From: Aliikangiella sp. G2MR2-5
GTDB taxonomy: Bacteria; Pseudomonadota; Gammaproteobacteria; Enterobacterales; Kangiellaceae
Length of the DNA: 64,000 nucleotides
Direction of reading: 5' to 3'
Assembly (NCBI RefSeq): GCF_015687155.1
Contig: NZ_JADPQF010000001.1
Coordinates: forward strand, 1,752,077 to 1,816,076
Shown here piece after piece: positions 35,848 through 45,129 of the stretch. Every line of letters starts with the position of its first letter. The stretch's first letter is position 1. The notes below the pieces were generated by a model. It ran no database searches. It had not been told where the DNA came from and saw nothing but the letters and a program-made list of their open reading frames with translations. The position numbers and the translations under genes were made by a program.

Positions 35848-37668
35848 ATGAAGATAATGCTCAAAAATGATAGACTTTTCTCAATTAGCCACTCAATTTC
35901 CTCTAAAATTAGTGGCTATGCTTATTTGTTAGCTGGCGCAGTTTGTCTTGTAGCTTTTTATCAAGTAGGTAAGCAAAATCTCAATAACTTTCAACAAAGT
36001 CTATTCTTTTTTAACATTCCTGATATTTTTTACACATATTTTACTCACTATTGGATGATCTATGGCGGATTGGGAGCATTACTTTCGGCGAAAGGACTGT
36101 CAATACTAGGGTTAAACCCTTCCGCGCTAATGCAGCGTTATTATTTTAATGAAAAGACATTCATAGTATTAGCTTCCTTGTTGGCATTTCTCATTCCTTC
36201 CCTTGCAGGTCATTTTTTATTCAACAACGCCTATTTCACTGATGACGAATCAGCTTATGAATATAGTGCAAGGGCTCTGGCTCAAGGAAAGCTTTACTTC
36301 GACTCTCCGGAAAACAAGATATTTTTCGACCGAGCATTCATGATTAATGACGGTAAATTTTATTCACAATACTTCCTGGGTTGGCCATTCTTTTTTGCCA
36401 TAGGAATCCTATTAGACCTTGAACACTTTGTAAATCCTACACTACTTGCATTATCGGTTTATCCGCTTTACAAAATATCGCTGCGTTATCTAGGAAAAAA
36501 TTGGAGCATATTGGTTATATTTATTTTTCTTTCATCTCCTTCAATTATAACTATGGCAGCAACTAAATTGTCTCATACTAGTTGTACTTTTGCTCTTTTA
36601 TGGTGCTCATACTATTTTTACAGACTACTTGATGCGCCGAACCTTAGTCGCTACCACTTTTTATTTGCCGCTTTTTTCGCTATAGCTTTTTTAATAAGAC
36701 CATTATCTACTCTTGGATTGTTACTTCCTCTTTTATGTGTTTGGTTATCAATCGCGATAAAAGGTCGTTTAAAACTCCGTACTATTCTATCTTTTGGTGT
36801 AACCTCGCTGTTTTTTTCATCCATATTCTTCGCAATAAATTATTACCAGAATGGTTTAGTTACTAAAGTAGCATATCAACGCTCTATCGAGTACGACATA
36901 GAGAATGATTTCCGATTTTCTGGTCGTAACAAAAGTATAGCCCCGGATAAAGTTGCTAATTTAAGTTTCAAATCTCTTGACTCAGTATTAGAAACAGTTA
37001 GTTTAGCAACAATAAGACATAATTTTTCAATATCAGGCTGGCCAATATTTTTAATTTTTGCTCTACTATCTGTTCGACGAAAATTATTACTACCATGGCT
37101 GATGGTATTTAGCTATCTAATCTTTCACCTAGGTATTGATGACGCAGGTTTTGGTACTATTGCGCCGGTTCATTTCTTTGAGCAATCATGGGTATGGATT
37201 ATTCTTGTAGTTAGTGGTCTACGGACAGCTAATATATCAATCAAATCACTCGCCAGGAATTCGAGTAAAATTTGTCAGGTAAACATAATCCCAAATCTGA
37301 TTCTCTCATTGGTTGTACTATCGTATTTATTTTATGTTCCAATTCGACTGGGAACCACAATCAAGTTAGCGCAATCATCTAACTTTCCAATAATATCTGC
37401 GAATAAGCTAGTAAAAAAACCGGCAATCATATTTTCGCCTAGACCATTTGTTCATCCTTGCATATCTTTACCCTCGAGACTGTCAATGTTTAACCGTCCT
37501 GTAAGCCTCCCTTCTATAGAGACTGATGTTCTTTGGGTAAACTATGTTTCAGATAAGCTAAATAGTGAATTTCTTAGTAACTTTCCAAATCATAATGCTT
37601 ATATTATGAGCTGGAAAGAAAAAAGTTGCCAACTAAACTTTGAAAAACTAGATAAAAATTTGAAATGA
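35848..37668 (+). CDS. Polytopic GT-C family glycosyltransferase (PMT/ArnT/GT39-like)
   Basis: A 606-residue membrane protein with some 12 hydrophobic segments. The first long loop has FTDDESAYEYSARALAQGKL, an acidic pair typical of the first loop of GT-C/ArnT-like enzymes, which use polyprenyl-phosphate sugars. The conserved WPFFFAIG and PALLAL-type TM patterns follow. Substrate unknown. Its stop overlaps the start of the HAD gene by 4 nt (ATGA), so it begins a compact plus-strand operon, divergent from the epimerase gene. Confidence 0.78.
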   Translation: MKIMLKNDRLFSISHSISSKISGYAYLLAGAVCLVAFYQVGKQNLNNFQQSLFFFNIPDIFYTYFTHYWMIYGGLGALLSAKGLSILGLNPSALMQRYYFNEKTFIVLASLLAFLIPSLAGHFLFNNAYFTDDESAYEYSARALAQGKLYFDSPENKIFFDRAFMINDGKFYSQYFLGWPFFFAIGILLDLEHFVNPTLLALSVYPLYKISLRYLGKNWSILVIFIFLSSPSIITMAATKLSHTSCTFALLWCSYYFYRLLDAPNLSRYHFLFAAFFAIAFLIRPLSTLGLLLPLLCVWLSIAIKGRLKLRTILSFGVTSLFFSSIFFAINYYQNGLVTKVAYQRSIEYDIENDFRFSGRNKSIAPDKVANLSFKSLDSVLETVSLATIRHNFSISGWPIFLIFALLSVRRKLLLPWLMVFSYLIFHLGIDDAGFGTIAPVHFFEQSWVWIILVVSGLRTANISIKSLARNSSKICQVNIIPNLILSLVVLSYLFYVPIRLGTTIKLAQSSNFPIISANKLVKKPAIIFSPRPFVHPCISLPSRLSMFNRPVSLPSIETDVLWVNYVSDKLNSEFLSNFPNHNAYIMSWKEKSCQLNFEKLDKNLK

Positions 37669-38342
37669 GATTAAGGTGCGTTATATTTGATCTAGATGGC
37701 GTAATCATTGAGTCATCTCAGCTTCATACAACTTCATTTCAAAGGGCATTTGAAATGCATGGATATTCATTCAGTCGTGAAGCCATCACGAAATTTGTCA
37801 GCAAAGGCCTTTCGCGAGAAGCCGTTATACGCTCTTTGATAACTGAGGAAGATAATGAACTTCTTGAAAGTATTGCGAAAAATAAAGGAATAGTTCTTAA
37901 ACAGTTACTTAGAAACAGTTCCCAAAATAAAATAGAACAACTAGTTCATACTCATTCAGGAGCCAGAGAACTTTTATCATATATTCATCAAAACAATATT
38001 AAGATTGCGCTTGCAAGCTCGAGCATGATGGCTTGTGACATAGTTAAAAGACTTGGGCTTTTCCAATACTTTTCGTACATTAGCTTTCCATCAAGTGAAA
38101 TTAAAGCAAAGCCAGATCCAGATGTATATTTAGAGGTACTTAAAAGGCTAGAGTTAAATAGGAGCGAATGTATTGCAATAGAGGACTCAACTACAGGAAT
38201 AAAATCAGCATTAAGCGCTGGAATCGAGACATACGTTTTCAACTCCGATAAAAAAGCAAGAAATAAAATAGCCAGACATCTATTAATGTTTCAAGAATTA
38301 GATGAAATAAAAAATCAAATAGAGAGCTTAATCATCCCATGA
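37665..38342 (+). CDS. HAD-superfamily hydrolase, beta-phosphoglucomutase/phosphatase-like
   Basis: A 225-residue HAD-IA protein. Motif I IFDLDGV (nucleophile D9, D11), motif II LASSS, motif III KPDPDVYLEVLKRL and motif IV IEDSTTGIKSAL. Cap helices are in the first insertion, as in beta-phosphoglucomutase and phosphoglycolate phosphatase types. It probably works on a phosphosugar of this pathway. It overlaps the genes before and after by 4 nt each. Confidence 0.88.
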   Translation: MRLRCVIFDLDGVIIESSQLHTTSFQRAFEMHGYSFSREAITKFVSKGLSREAVIRSLITEEDNELLESIAKNKGIVLKQLLRNSSQNKIEQLVHTHSGARELLSYIHQNNIKIALASSSMMACDIVKRLGLFQYFSYISFPSSEIKAKPDPDVYLEVLKRLELNRSECIAIEDSTTGIKSALSAGIETYVFNSDKKARNKIARHLLMFQELDEIKNQIESLIIP

Positions 38343-39082
38343 ATAAAGAGCATATATATATTCTGATCCCATGCTTAAACGAAGAGCGGAATATTGAGAG
38401 CACTGTAAAATCAGTAATGAATACCATGTTGACACTAGTAGACGAGCTTAATTTTACAATTATTCTTATTGATGATGGCTCAACGGATGGAACTTTATTA
38501 AAAATGGAACAGCTCAAAGAAGAAAATAGCTATTGTAAGGTAATTAAAAACCATAGGAATCTTGGTCTAGGAAGAACTGTCTTAAATACGATCAATGAAC
38601 TTCCTGATGAAGCATGGGTAACAGTCACCCCTGGAGATAACGAATTCATTTTTGACTCTCTAAGAAACCACCTAAAAGTTAGAAACGAATATGATCTAAT
38701 ACTTGGTTATGTTGACAATGAGTTAATTAGACCACTTATTCGCAGATTAGCTTCTAGTATGTTTACGAAAACAATACAGTTTTTGTATGGTTTCCACTTT
38801 AGATATATTAACGGTTTTAAACTTTACAGAGCTCATGTTTTCAAAGATATAGAAATAATAAGTTCTGGTCATGCTTTCAATGCAGAGCTCATAGCCAAAG
38901 CAAAGCTTAGAAATCCATTTATCAGGATCGGTGAGTCTCCATTTTTAGCAAGAGGAAGAAACACAGGAAACTCAAAAGCCTTCTCGGTCAAATCAATTTT
39001 TAGAGCCATATCCGAGGTTTTTAGAGGCTACCGTTCTGTGAATCAATTTAGAAAGAAAGTAATAGAAAGCCAAGATTATTAG
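38339..39082 (+). CDS. Glycosyltransferase family 2 (DPM1/polyprenyl-phosphate type)
   Basis: A 247-residue cytoplasmic GT-A enzyme. ILIPCLNEERNIESTVKSV and LIDDGSTDGTL are the nucleotide-binding region; VTVTPGDNEF carries the second acidic motif in the place of DxD; FLYGFHFRYINGFKLYRAHV matches the acceptor side of dolichol/polyprenyl-phosphate glycosyltransferases. No C-terminal TM helices. It likely moves the activated sugar to undecaprenyl phosphate, making a donor for the GT-C enzyme two genes upstream. Confidence 0.85.
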   Translation: MNKEHIYILIPCLNEERNIESTVKSVMNTMLTLVDELNFTIILIDDGSTDGTLLKMEQLKEENSYCKVIKNHRNLGLGRTVLNTINELPDEAWVTVTPGDNEFIFDSLRNHLKVRNEYDLILGYVDNELIRPLIRRLASSMFTKTIQFLYGFHFRYINGFKLYRAHVFKDIEIISSGHAFNAELIAKAKLRNPFIRIGESPFLARGRNTGNSKAFSVKSIFRAISEVFRGYRSVNQFRKKVIESQDY

Positions 39083-39141
39083 CTATATATTATCTAATTG
39101 CATATTCAGCAATATAATGAGCGTGACTCTAATAAGCCAAA

Positions 39142-40137
39142 ATGAATAAACAAAGTACTGAATCATCCCATAAGAAAATAATCATCACAGGTCTATTGGT
39201 TTCATCCATATTCATTTTTCTTTTTTTAAAGGATACCAATTGGAAAACCATAATTGAAGAGATTACCAAGGCTAATATCTATATATTGTCAATCGCACTA
39301 TTATCTAAATTTTTCGGTTTTATTTTTATGACGGAAAGAATAAGAACTATTCTTCGTCCAATTTATAAGTTTCAATTCTTAGACTCATTTACAGGTGTCG
39401 CCGTTGGCTTTACTGGAAACAATATTTTACCCTTTAGAATTGGGGAACTGTTAAAAACAAAGTTTTTCTCGCATAAATCTGGCGCAAGATTTAGTAAGTG
39501 TTTTCCTGTTCTAATATTTGAAAGATTGTTAGATGCAACCTGCCTTATGATTTTAGTATTCATTGCGGTCCCATATCTTGTAAATGCGAAATTTGACTTT
39601 ATAGCCCTATCTCTTCTTTGCTCAGGCATTTCAGTTTTTTATATATGTCTAGTATTAGTAGCTAAGTCGCCGTCAAAAACAAAATCAATAGCAAATATAG
39701 TCATAAATAAATTTCCTGAAAAATTATCGTCCAGGCTAACCAGCACAATTCATTCTATTATAGATGCAATAAAAATGATCCATTCTCCAAGTAGACTGCT
39801 ACTAGCATTGCTGCTTTCGCTCGGATACTGGTTAACTCAAATATTGTCTGTCTATATATGGCTGATCGCCTTCAACTTATCATTACCATGGTTTGCACCA
39901 ATCGTTGTTCTTATTTTTGTTTCTCTTGGAAATTTTTTACCTTCAGCCCCCAGTAATATAGGCACATACCACTATTTTCTTGCTTTTGCTCTTAGTATGT
40001 TAGGTGTAAACAATGATACCGCCGTTTCAGTTGCTATAATTGGACATGCAATTTCAATATTTCCGTTTACAATTCTTTTTATTCCATTATGCTTACATTT
40101 TATATTATCTCACTATAAAAACATCGATGAAAAATAG
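39142..40137 (+). CDS. Lysylphosphatidylglycerol synthase TM region / UPF0104-like membrane protein
   Basis: A 331-residue protein with about eight hydrophobic helices and the GNNILPFRIGELLKTKFF motif followed by FERLLDATCLMILVF, diagnostic of the UPF0104/AglD-like membrane family, which occurs with lipid-linked sugar pathways and is sometimes assigned a flippase role. Also present is NFLPSAPSNIGTYHYFLAFA, the second conserved motif of this family. Function here is inferred from context. Confidence 0.85.
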   Translation: MNKQSTESSHKKIIITGLLVSSIFIFLFLKDTNWKTIIEEITKANIYILSIALLSKFFGFIFMTERIRTILRPIYKFQFLDSFTGVAVGFTGNNILPFRIGELLKTKFFSHKSGARFSKCFPVLIFERLLDATCLMILVFIAVPYLVNAKFDFIALSLLCSGISVFYICLVLVAKSPSKTKSIANIVINKFPEKLSSRLTSTIHSIIDAIKMIHSPSRLLLALLLSLGYWLTQILSVYIWLIAFNLSLPWFAPIVVLIFVSLGNFLPSAPSNIGTYHYFLAFALSMLGVNNDTAVSVAIIGHAISIFPFTILFIPLCLHFILSHYKNIDEK

Positions 40138-41161
40138 GCTAGTACAACCAGATATGAGAGATTTTTTTGAAAAAATCTACCATGATAATGGATTGAGAAT
40201 ATCTAATAGACGTAGTCTTTTTAAAGATGTAAAGCAATATATTCTAAATAAATCACTAGTTCACAAAGAAAAGAAAATGTTAAATTCTTTCATAGGAAGA
40301 GCCCCTGATCTGATATTTATTGTTGGAGTTCCAAGATCGGGAAGCACGCTTCTCCATCAGCTTTTAGCTGAACATCTAGATATCGCCTATATATCAAATG
40401 CCTTGTCAAAATATTGGATGGCACCAAATTATGCAAAACAATTTCTTTTAGATAACCAATCGAAATCTAGCATTAGTGAATCTAGATTCTCCTCGAGTTA
40501 TGGTAGAACTAGCGGTGAAAACTCTCCAAGTGAATTTGGATATTTTTGGCAATACTGGTTAAACCATAAAGACCATGATCAACTTTCAGAAAACGACTTA
40601 ACCACAATTGATTGGCCAAACCTCTCAAAGACTCTAAATTATTTAGCCCATAATTTTGGTTCTCCTTTATTATTAAAAAATCTAAACTATATAAATTTTA
40701 AAATTTCCAGTATTTATGAAAAACTAGATGCAAAATTTATTCACATAACTCGTAATCCAGCAGATGTATGTAGCTCCATATACAATGCTCGTATTAGAGA
40801 GTATGGAAGTGATATTAATTGGTGGAGTATCCGTCCAAAATCGAAAAAAGAGTTATCAGAATTGTCTGCTTGGGAGCAGATATTTCATCAATATCTTATT
40901 TGTGAATATGAAATATATAGTCAACTTGAAAAACTTCCGCCAGAAAAGAAATTAACGTTGGATTATTCTCAAATTATTGAAGATCCCGAAGCTAGTTTAA
41001 TTAGTATTTCTAAGAAATTTTCTATTAAATCTCAAATTCAATCAAACATTCTTAAAAAACAAATAGTCTCAAAGTCATCGAAAGGATGGATGAACAATAG
41101 TTTGGAACAGAAATTCGAACAACTTAGGCGAAAATATGAAAGTAGCTATCACACAACCTAA
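40127..41161 (+). CDS. Sulfotransferase family protein
   Basis: A 344-residue protein. The 5'-phosphosulfate loop is FIVGVPRSGSTLLHQLLAEH (residues about 65-84) and the 3'-phosphate motif is FIHITRNPADVCSSIYNAR, both as in PAPS-dependent carbohydrate sulfotransferases. A catalytic Lys/His cannot be named with certainty. I start at ATG 40127, which overlaps the previous gene by 11 nt; a longer frame from 40040 would add 29 residues encoded inside the previous gene. The end overlaps the WbqC-like gene by 26 nt. Confidence 0.85.
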   Translation: MKNRLVQPDMRDFFEKIYHDNGLRISNRRSLFKDVKQYILNKSLVHKEKKMLNSFIGRAPDLIFIVGVPRSGSTLLHQLLAEHLDIAYISNALSKYWMAPNYAKQFLLDNQSKSSISESRFSSSYGRTSGENSPSEFGYFWQYWLNHKDHDQLSENDLTTIDWPNLSKTLNYLAHNFGSPLLLKNLNYINFKISSIYEKLDAKFIHITRNPADVCSSIYNARIREYGSDINWWSIRPKSKKELSELSAWEQIFHQYLICEYEIYSQLEKLPPEKKLTLDYSQIIEDPEASLISISKKFSIKSQIQSNILKKQIVSKSSKGWMNNSLEQKFEQLRRKYESSYHTT

Positions 41162-41894
41162 TTTTTTACCATGGATAGGATATTTTGATTTACTTGATAC
41201 CGTGGACTTATGGGTTTGTCTAGACGACGTGCAACTAACAAAGCGCTCTTTTGTCGTTAGAAACAGAGTAGTCGATAAGACGGGCAAGCCTAGCTGGCTA
41301 TCCTTAAACGTGGCTAAGCAGTATCACCGCAAAAATATCAATGAAACCTTTATCCACGTAGACAGTAAGTGGAAAAACTCTATCGTTAACAAACTGTGCG
41401 CATACTATAGAAAAGCCCGATATTTCTCTCAATACTCAGATGGATTATTTAATCTACTCCCCGAAGGTGAATTTTTACTTTCAAAATATAACACCCAGAT
41501 CATTAAATCTATTTGTCAAATATTAGGCATAAAAATCGAAGTTATTTATTCCTCTGAATTGAATTTGCCGCCTCACCATTCCCCTCAAGATAAAATTCTG
41601 TCTACAGCCAAACTAGTCGGGGCGAAATCCTACTATAACTTTAGAAATGGCGTACTCAGTGGACTTTATGCACCTTATCAGTTCAAAGAACAAGAAATTA
41701 AATTTTATATGCAGGACTATCAGCACCCCAAATATACACAATTTAAAGATTCTGCAAATTTCCACAGTTTTGCGTCAATTATAGATTTGCTTTTTCACGA
41801 AGGCCCAAGTTCTCTCGCTTTTCTTAAACAAGGTCGCAAATGGCTTGACATTAGTGACTGCACATCAATAGAAAGCCTACCAAGCTATATTTGA
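41136..41894 (+). CDS. WbqC-like family protein
   Basis: A 252-residue protein with the family start AITQPNFLPWIGYFDLLDTV and the following VCLDDVQLTKRSFVVRNRV, then KQYHRKNINE. WbqC-like proteins are found in O-antigen and surface-glycan clusters and are thought to act on modification of the sugar, but the chemistry is not known. Starts inside the sulfotransferase gene (26-nt overlap) with AGGCG upstream. Last gene of the glycan cluster; a 156-bp gap leads to pilB. Confidence 0.85.
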   Translation: MKVAITQPNFLPWIGYFDLLDTVDLWVCLDDVQLTKRSFVVRNRVVDKTGKPSWLSLNVAKQYHRKNINETFIHVDSKWKNSIVNKLCAYYRKARYFSQYSDGLFNLLPEGEFLLSKYNTQIIKSICQILGIKIEVIYSSELNLPPHHSPQDKILSTAKLVGAKSYYNFRNGVLSGLYAPYQFKEQEIKFYMQDYQHPKYTQFKDSANFHSFASIIDLLFHEGPSSLAFLKQGRKWLDISDCTSIESLPSYI

Positions 41895-42050
41895 TGTATG
41901 TTATGAACAATATCACATATCTAGTTGTTTTTTAAAATAAAAAGTGACAAATTGCAATTCGCATCTTATACTGAAATGATTGACGAAAAAGCTGATAATT
42001 GCCAGTTTTTGGCCTAAACTTTCATTTGCGTAAATTAATCCTTAAATAAT

Positions 42051-43766
42051 ATGGCTACTGCACAAACAAACGTTGTATTAAGCGGGCTTGCTCGCAGACT
42101 AATTTCTGATGGACTTCTGGAAGAAAATCTTGCAGTCGAAGCGGTTGTTGCAGCGCAAAAAACAAAAAAAAGTATAGTTCCATACCTTGTTGAAAATGCA
42201 CTGGTTGACTCCGCATCAATAGCAAACGCTGCTTCCAATGAATTTGGAGTTCCATTGTTTGATTTCGATGCGATGGACGTAGAACAAATACCAGGCTCAG
42301 AAATCAGCGAAAAGCTAATCAGTAAACATCACGCGATTCCTTTATTTAAGCGAGGAAAGCGGCTTTATGTCGCGGTTTCAGATCCCACTAATTTAGTTGC
42401 TCTAGACGAGTTTAAGTTCCATTCCGGGCTTACAACTGAAGCTATATTAGTTGAAGAAGTAAAGCTAACTCGTGCAATAGAAAAGATAATTGAAGAAAAA
42501 GAAAGCGAAGAGTTAGGTGATTTTGATGATGCGGACCTAGAAAACCTGGATCTTGAGTCAGTTGATGATGACAAGCAGGAAGACGATGATGCATCAGGGG
42601 CTGATGATGCACCTATAGTAAGGTTCGTTAACAAAATTCTGCTAGATGCTATCAAGAAAGGAGCTTCAGATCTCCACTTTGAACCTTATGAGAAAAGATA
42701 CCGTGTAAGATTCCGAGTTGATGGAATTTTGACAGAGGTTGCAGCCCCTCCGATTAATTTATCTACTAGAATTGCAGCTCGTTTAAAAGTAATGTCCAGG
42801 CTGGATATCTCTGAAAAGCGTCAACCCCAAGATGGGCGTATTAAACTGAAGCTTTCGAAGAATAAAGCAATAGACTTTCGTGTAAGTACTCTTCCTACAC
42901 TTTTTGGCGAGAAAATCGTAATGCGTATTCTCGATCCCACCAGCGCGCAACTGGGAATTGATGTTCTTGGATATGAGCCGGAGCAAAAAGATCTATTTAT
43001 GGAAGCAATCCATAAACCTCAGGGAATGGTTCTCGTTACAGGTCCGACTGGAAGCGGTAAAACCGTGTCACTCTATACAGCTGTCAATATTATAAATACA
43101 CCTGAACGGAATATTTCAACAGCGGAAGACCCTGTAGAAATTAACCTGGAGGGCGTTAACCAGGTTAATGTCAATCCTAAAGCCGGCCTAACTTTTGCCT
43201 CGGCATTAAGGGCGTTTCTTCGCCAAGATCCAGATGTGGTTCTGGTTGGGGAAATTCGAGATCTGGAAACCGCAGAAATCGCAATAAAAGCAGCTCAAAC
43301 AGGTCATTTAGTTTTATCTACACTGCATACTAATAGTGCACCAGAAACTCTAACTCGAATGGTTAATATGGGGGTAGCTCCATTTAACTTGGCTACCAGC
43401 GTCAATTTGGTGATAGCACAACGCCTAGCAAGAAGATTGTGCGAGAACTGTAAAACTGAAGTAGACTTACCCAAAGAAGTACTTAAGGATGCTGGATTTA
43501 AAGAAGAAGAAATAGGGAAATTTAAAATATTTGAACCAGTTGGTTGTGATAGTTGTACAAACGGTTATAAAGGAAGAGTCGGCGTCTATCAAGTAATGAA
43601 GATGTCGGAAGAGATGGGTAGAATAATCATGGAAGGCGGCAATGCTATTGATATTGGCGATCAGGCAGCGAAGGAAGGCGTAAATGACTTACACCGTTCG
43701 GCCCTTCAAAAAGTAATGCAAGGAGTAACTTCTTTAGAAGAAGTTAGCCGCGTTACACAACATTAA
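42051..43766 (+). CDS. pilB: Type IV pilus assembly ATPase PilB
   Basis: A 571-residue hexameric extension ATPase. N-terminal MshEN-like domain (1-150) and an acidic linker (DDADLENLDLESVDDDKQED). Walker A GPTGSGKT begins at residue 331; Asp box STAEDPVE; Walker B QDPDVVLVGEIRD; His box TGHLVLSTLHTN. Zinc tetracysteine motif CENCK...CDSCTNGYKGR. It powers pilus extension with PilC. First of pilB-pilC-pilD. Confidence 0.96.
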   Translation: MATAQTNVVLSGLARRLISDGLLEENLAVEAVVAAQKTKKSIVPYLVENALVDSASIANAASNEFGVPLFDFDAMDVEQIPGSEISEKLISKHHAIPLFKRGKRLYVAVSDPTNLVALDEFKFHSGLTTEAILVEEVKLTRAIEKIIEEKESEELGDFDDADLENLDLESVDDDKQEDDDASGADDAPIVRFVNKILLDAIKKGASDLHFEPYEKRYRVRFRVDGILTEVAAPPINLSTRIAARLKVMSRLDISEKRQPQDGRIKLKLSKNKAIDFRVSTLPTLFGEKIVMRILDPTSAQLGIDVLGYEPEQKDLFMEAIHKPQGMVLVTGPTGSGKTVSLYTAVNIINTPERNISTAEDPVEINLEGVNQVNVNPKAGLTFASALRAFLRQDPDVVLVGEIRDLETAEIAIKAAQTGHLVLSTLHTNSAPETLTRMVNMGVAPFNLATSVNLVIAQRLARRLCENCKTEVDLPKEVLKDAGFKEEEIGKFKIFEPVGCDSCTNGYKGRVGVYQVMKMSEEMGRIIMEGGNAIDIGDQAAKEGVNDLHRSALQKVMQGVTSLEEVSRVTQH

Positions 43767-43796
43767 AGCTCTGGATAAGATTAATAGGACAGACTA

Positions 43797-45071
43797 ATGG
43801 CTGTTAAAGCGATTAACAAGAATGCAAAAGCGGCGAAAAAAAGTACAAAAGCAGCTAAGGCCCCCAAACAAAATCAATATGGCTGGGAAGGCGCTGATAA
43901 AAAGGGTCAAAAAGTCAAGGGTGAAATGTACGCGGAGACACCTGCTCTTGTCAAAGCCCATCTAAGAAAACAAGGAATAAGCCCGATTAAGGTGCAGAAA
44001 AAAGCGGCACCGCTTTTTGGCGGAGGTAAAGGAAAGCCTGTAGAGCCTAAGGATATTGCAATGTTTTCGAGACAAATTGCGACGATGATGAAGGCAGGTG
44101 TTCCACTCGTCCAATCTTTTGATATCATAGGGAAAGGGAATGAAAAAGCTTCAGTTGAAAATTTACTGCTGAGCGTCAAAGCAGACATTGAAGCAGGTAA
44201 TACAATGGCTGACTCTTTGAGAAAGCACCCTAAAGAATTTGATGATCTATTTTGTGACTTGGTTGAAGCAGGTGAACAATCTGGTGCTTTAGAAAATATG
44301 TTGGATCGAATAGCCACCTACAAAGAAAAAACTGAAGCGTTAAAATCAAAAATCAAAAAGGCTCTAACTTATCCTGTTGCTGTAGTAGTTGTTGCAGTAG
44401 TTGTTACAGCAATTCTTCTTGTCAAAGTGGTTCCCCAATTTAGAGATATTTTTCAGGGATTCGGAGCAGATTTACCAGCATTCACACTTTTTGTGATTGG
44501 CATATCGGACTTCATGGTAGCTAACTGGTTCTATATGCTAGCGACCACTGTCGTTGCAGTTGTAGCCTATTCAAGGCTTTTGCAAAACTCAAAAGATGCC
44601 AGAGATCGACAAGATAAAGTACTTCTAAAATTTCCTGTAATTGGAGAACTGCTTCATAAAGCAGCAGTAGCCAAATTTGCGCGTACTCTCTCCACAACAT
44701 TTGCGGCAGGGGTACCTTTGGTAGAAGCTCTCGAATCTGCAGCTGGCGCGTCAGGTAATGCATTATATCGTGATGCAATATTGAAAATTAAGGACGAAGT
44801 AACTACTGGTATGCAAATGAATCTTGCCATGCAATCATCTGGCGTGTTCCCTAATATGGTAGTTCAGATGGTTGCTATAGGCGAAGAGTCTGGCTCAATC
44901 GATGCAATGCTTTCCAAAATCGCTGACATTTATGAACAGGAAGTAGATGATGCCGTCGATGGCTTAAGTGCCCTGTTAGAACCCTTAATAATGTCTGTCC
45001 TCGGTGTATTGGTTGGTGGCCTTATCATTGCGATGTATCTACCAATATTCCAAATGGGTCAAGTTGTCTAA
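43797..45071 (+). CDS. pilC: Type IV pilus inner membrane protein PilC
   Basis: A 424-residue platform protein. Basic, Lys-rich N-terminus (NKNAKAAKKSTKAAKAPK), then two T2SSF domains; QFRDIFQGFGADLPAFT and NMVVQMVAIGEESGSIDAML are hallmark segments. Three TM helices (ALTYPVAVVVVAVVVTAILL, TLFVIGISDFMVANWFYM, LLEPLIMSVLGVLVGGLI). Couples PilB to the pilin pool. It begins 30 nt after pilB. Confidence 0.95.
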   Translation: MAVKAINKNAKAAKKSTKAAKAPKQNQYGWEGADKKGQKVKGEMYAETPALVKAHLRKQGISPIKVQKKAAPLFGGGKGKPVEPKDIAMFSRQIATMMKAGVPLVQSFDIIGKGNEKASVENLLLSVKADIEAGNTMADSLRKHPKEFDDLFCDLVEAGEQSGALENMLDRIATYKEKTEALKSKIKKALTYPVAVVVVAVVVTAILLVKVVPQFRDIFQGFGADLPAFTLFVIGISDFMVANWFYMLATTVVAVVAYSRLLQNSKDARDRQDKVLLKFPVIGELLHKAAVAKFARTLSTTFAAGVPLVEALESAAGASGNALYRDAILKIKDEVTTGMQMNLAMQSSGVFPNMVVQMVAIGEESGSIDAMLSKIADIYEQEVDDAVDGLSALLEPLIMSVLGVLVGGLIIAMYLPIFQMGQVV

Positions 45072-45129
45072 TGCTTCTTAAGGCCTTTCAATCTGGGAAG
45101 GCCGAATCTCTTAGTTAAGGTTTCATCTA

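Noticed and set aside
45082..45103. Hairpin between pilC and pilD (GGCCTT / AAGGCC)
   Set aside because: Only 6 bp with a 10-nt loop and no T-run; probably not a terminator because pilD is needed downstream.
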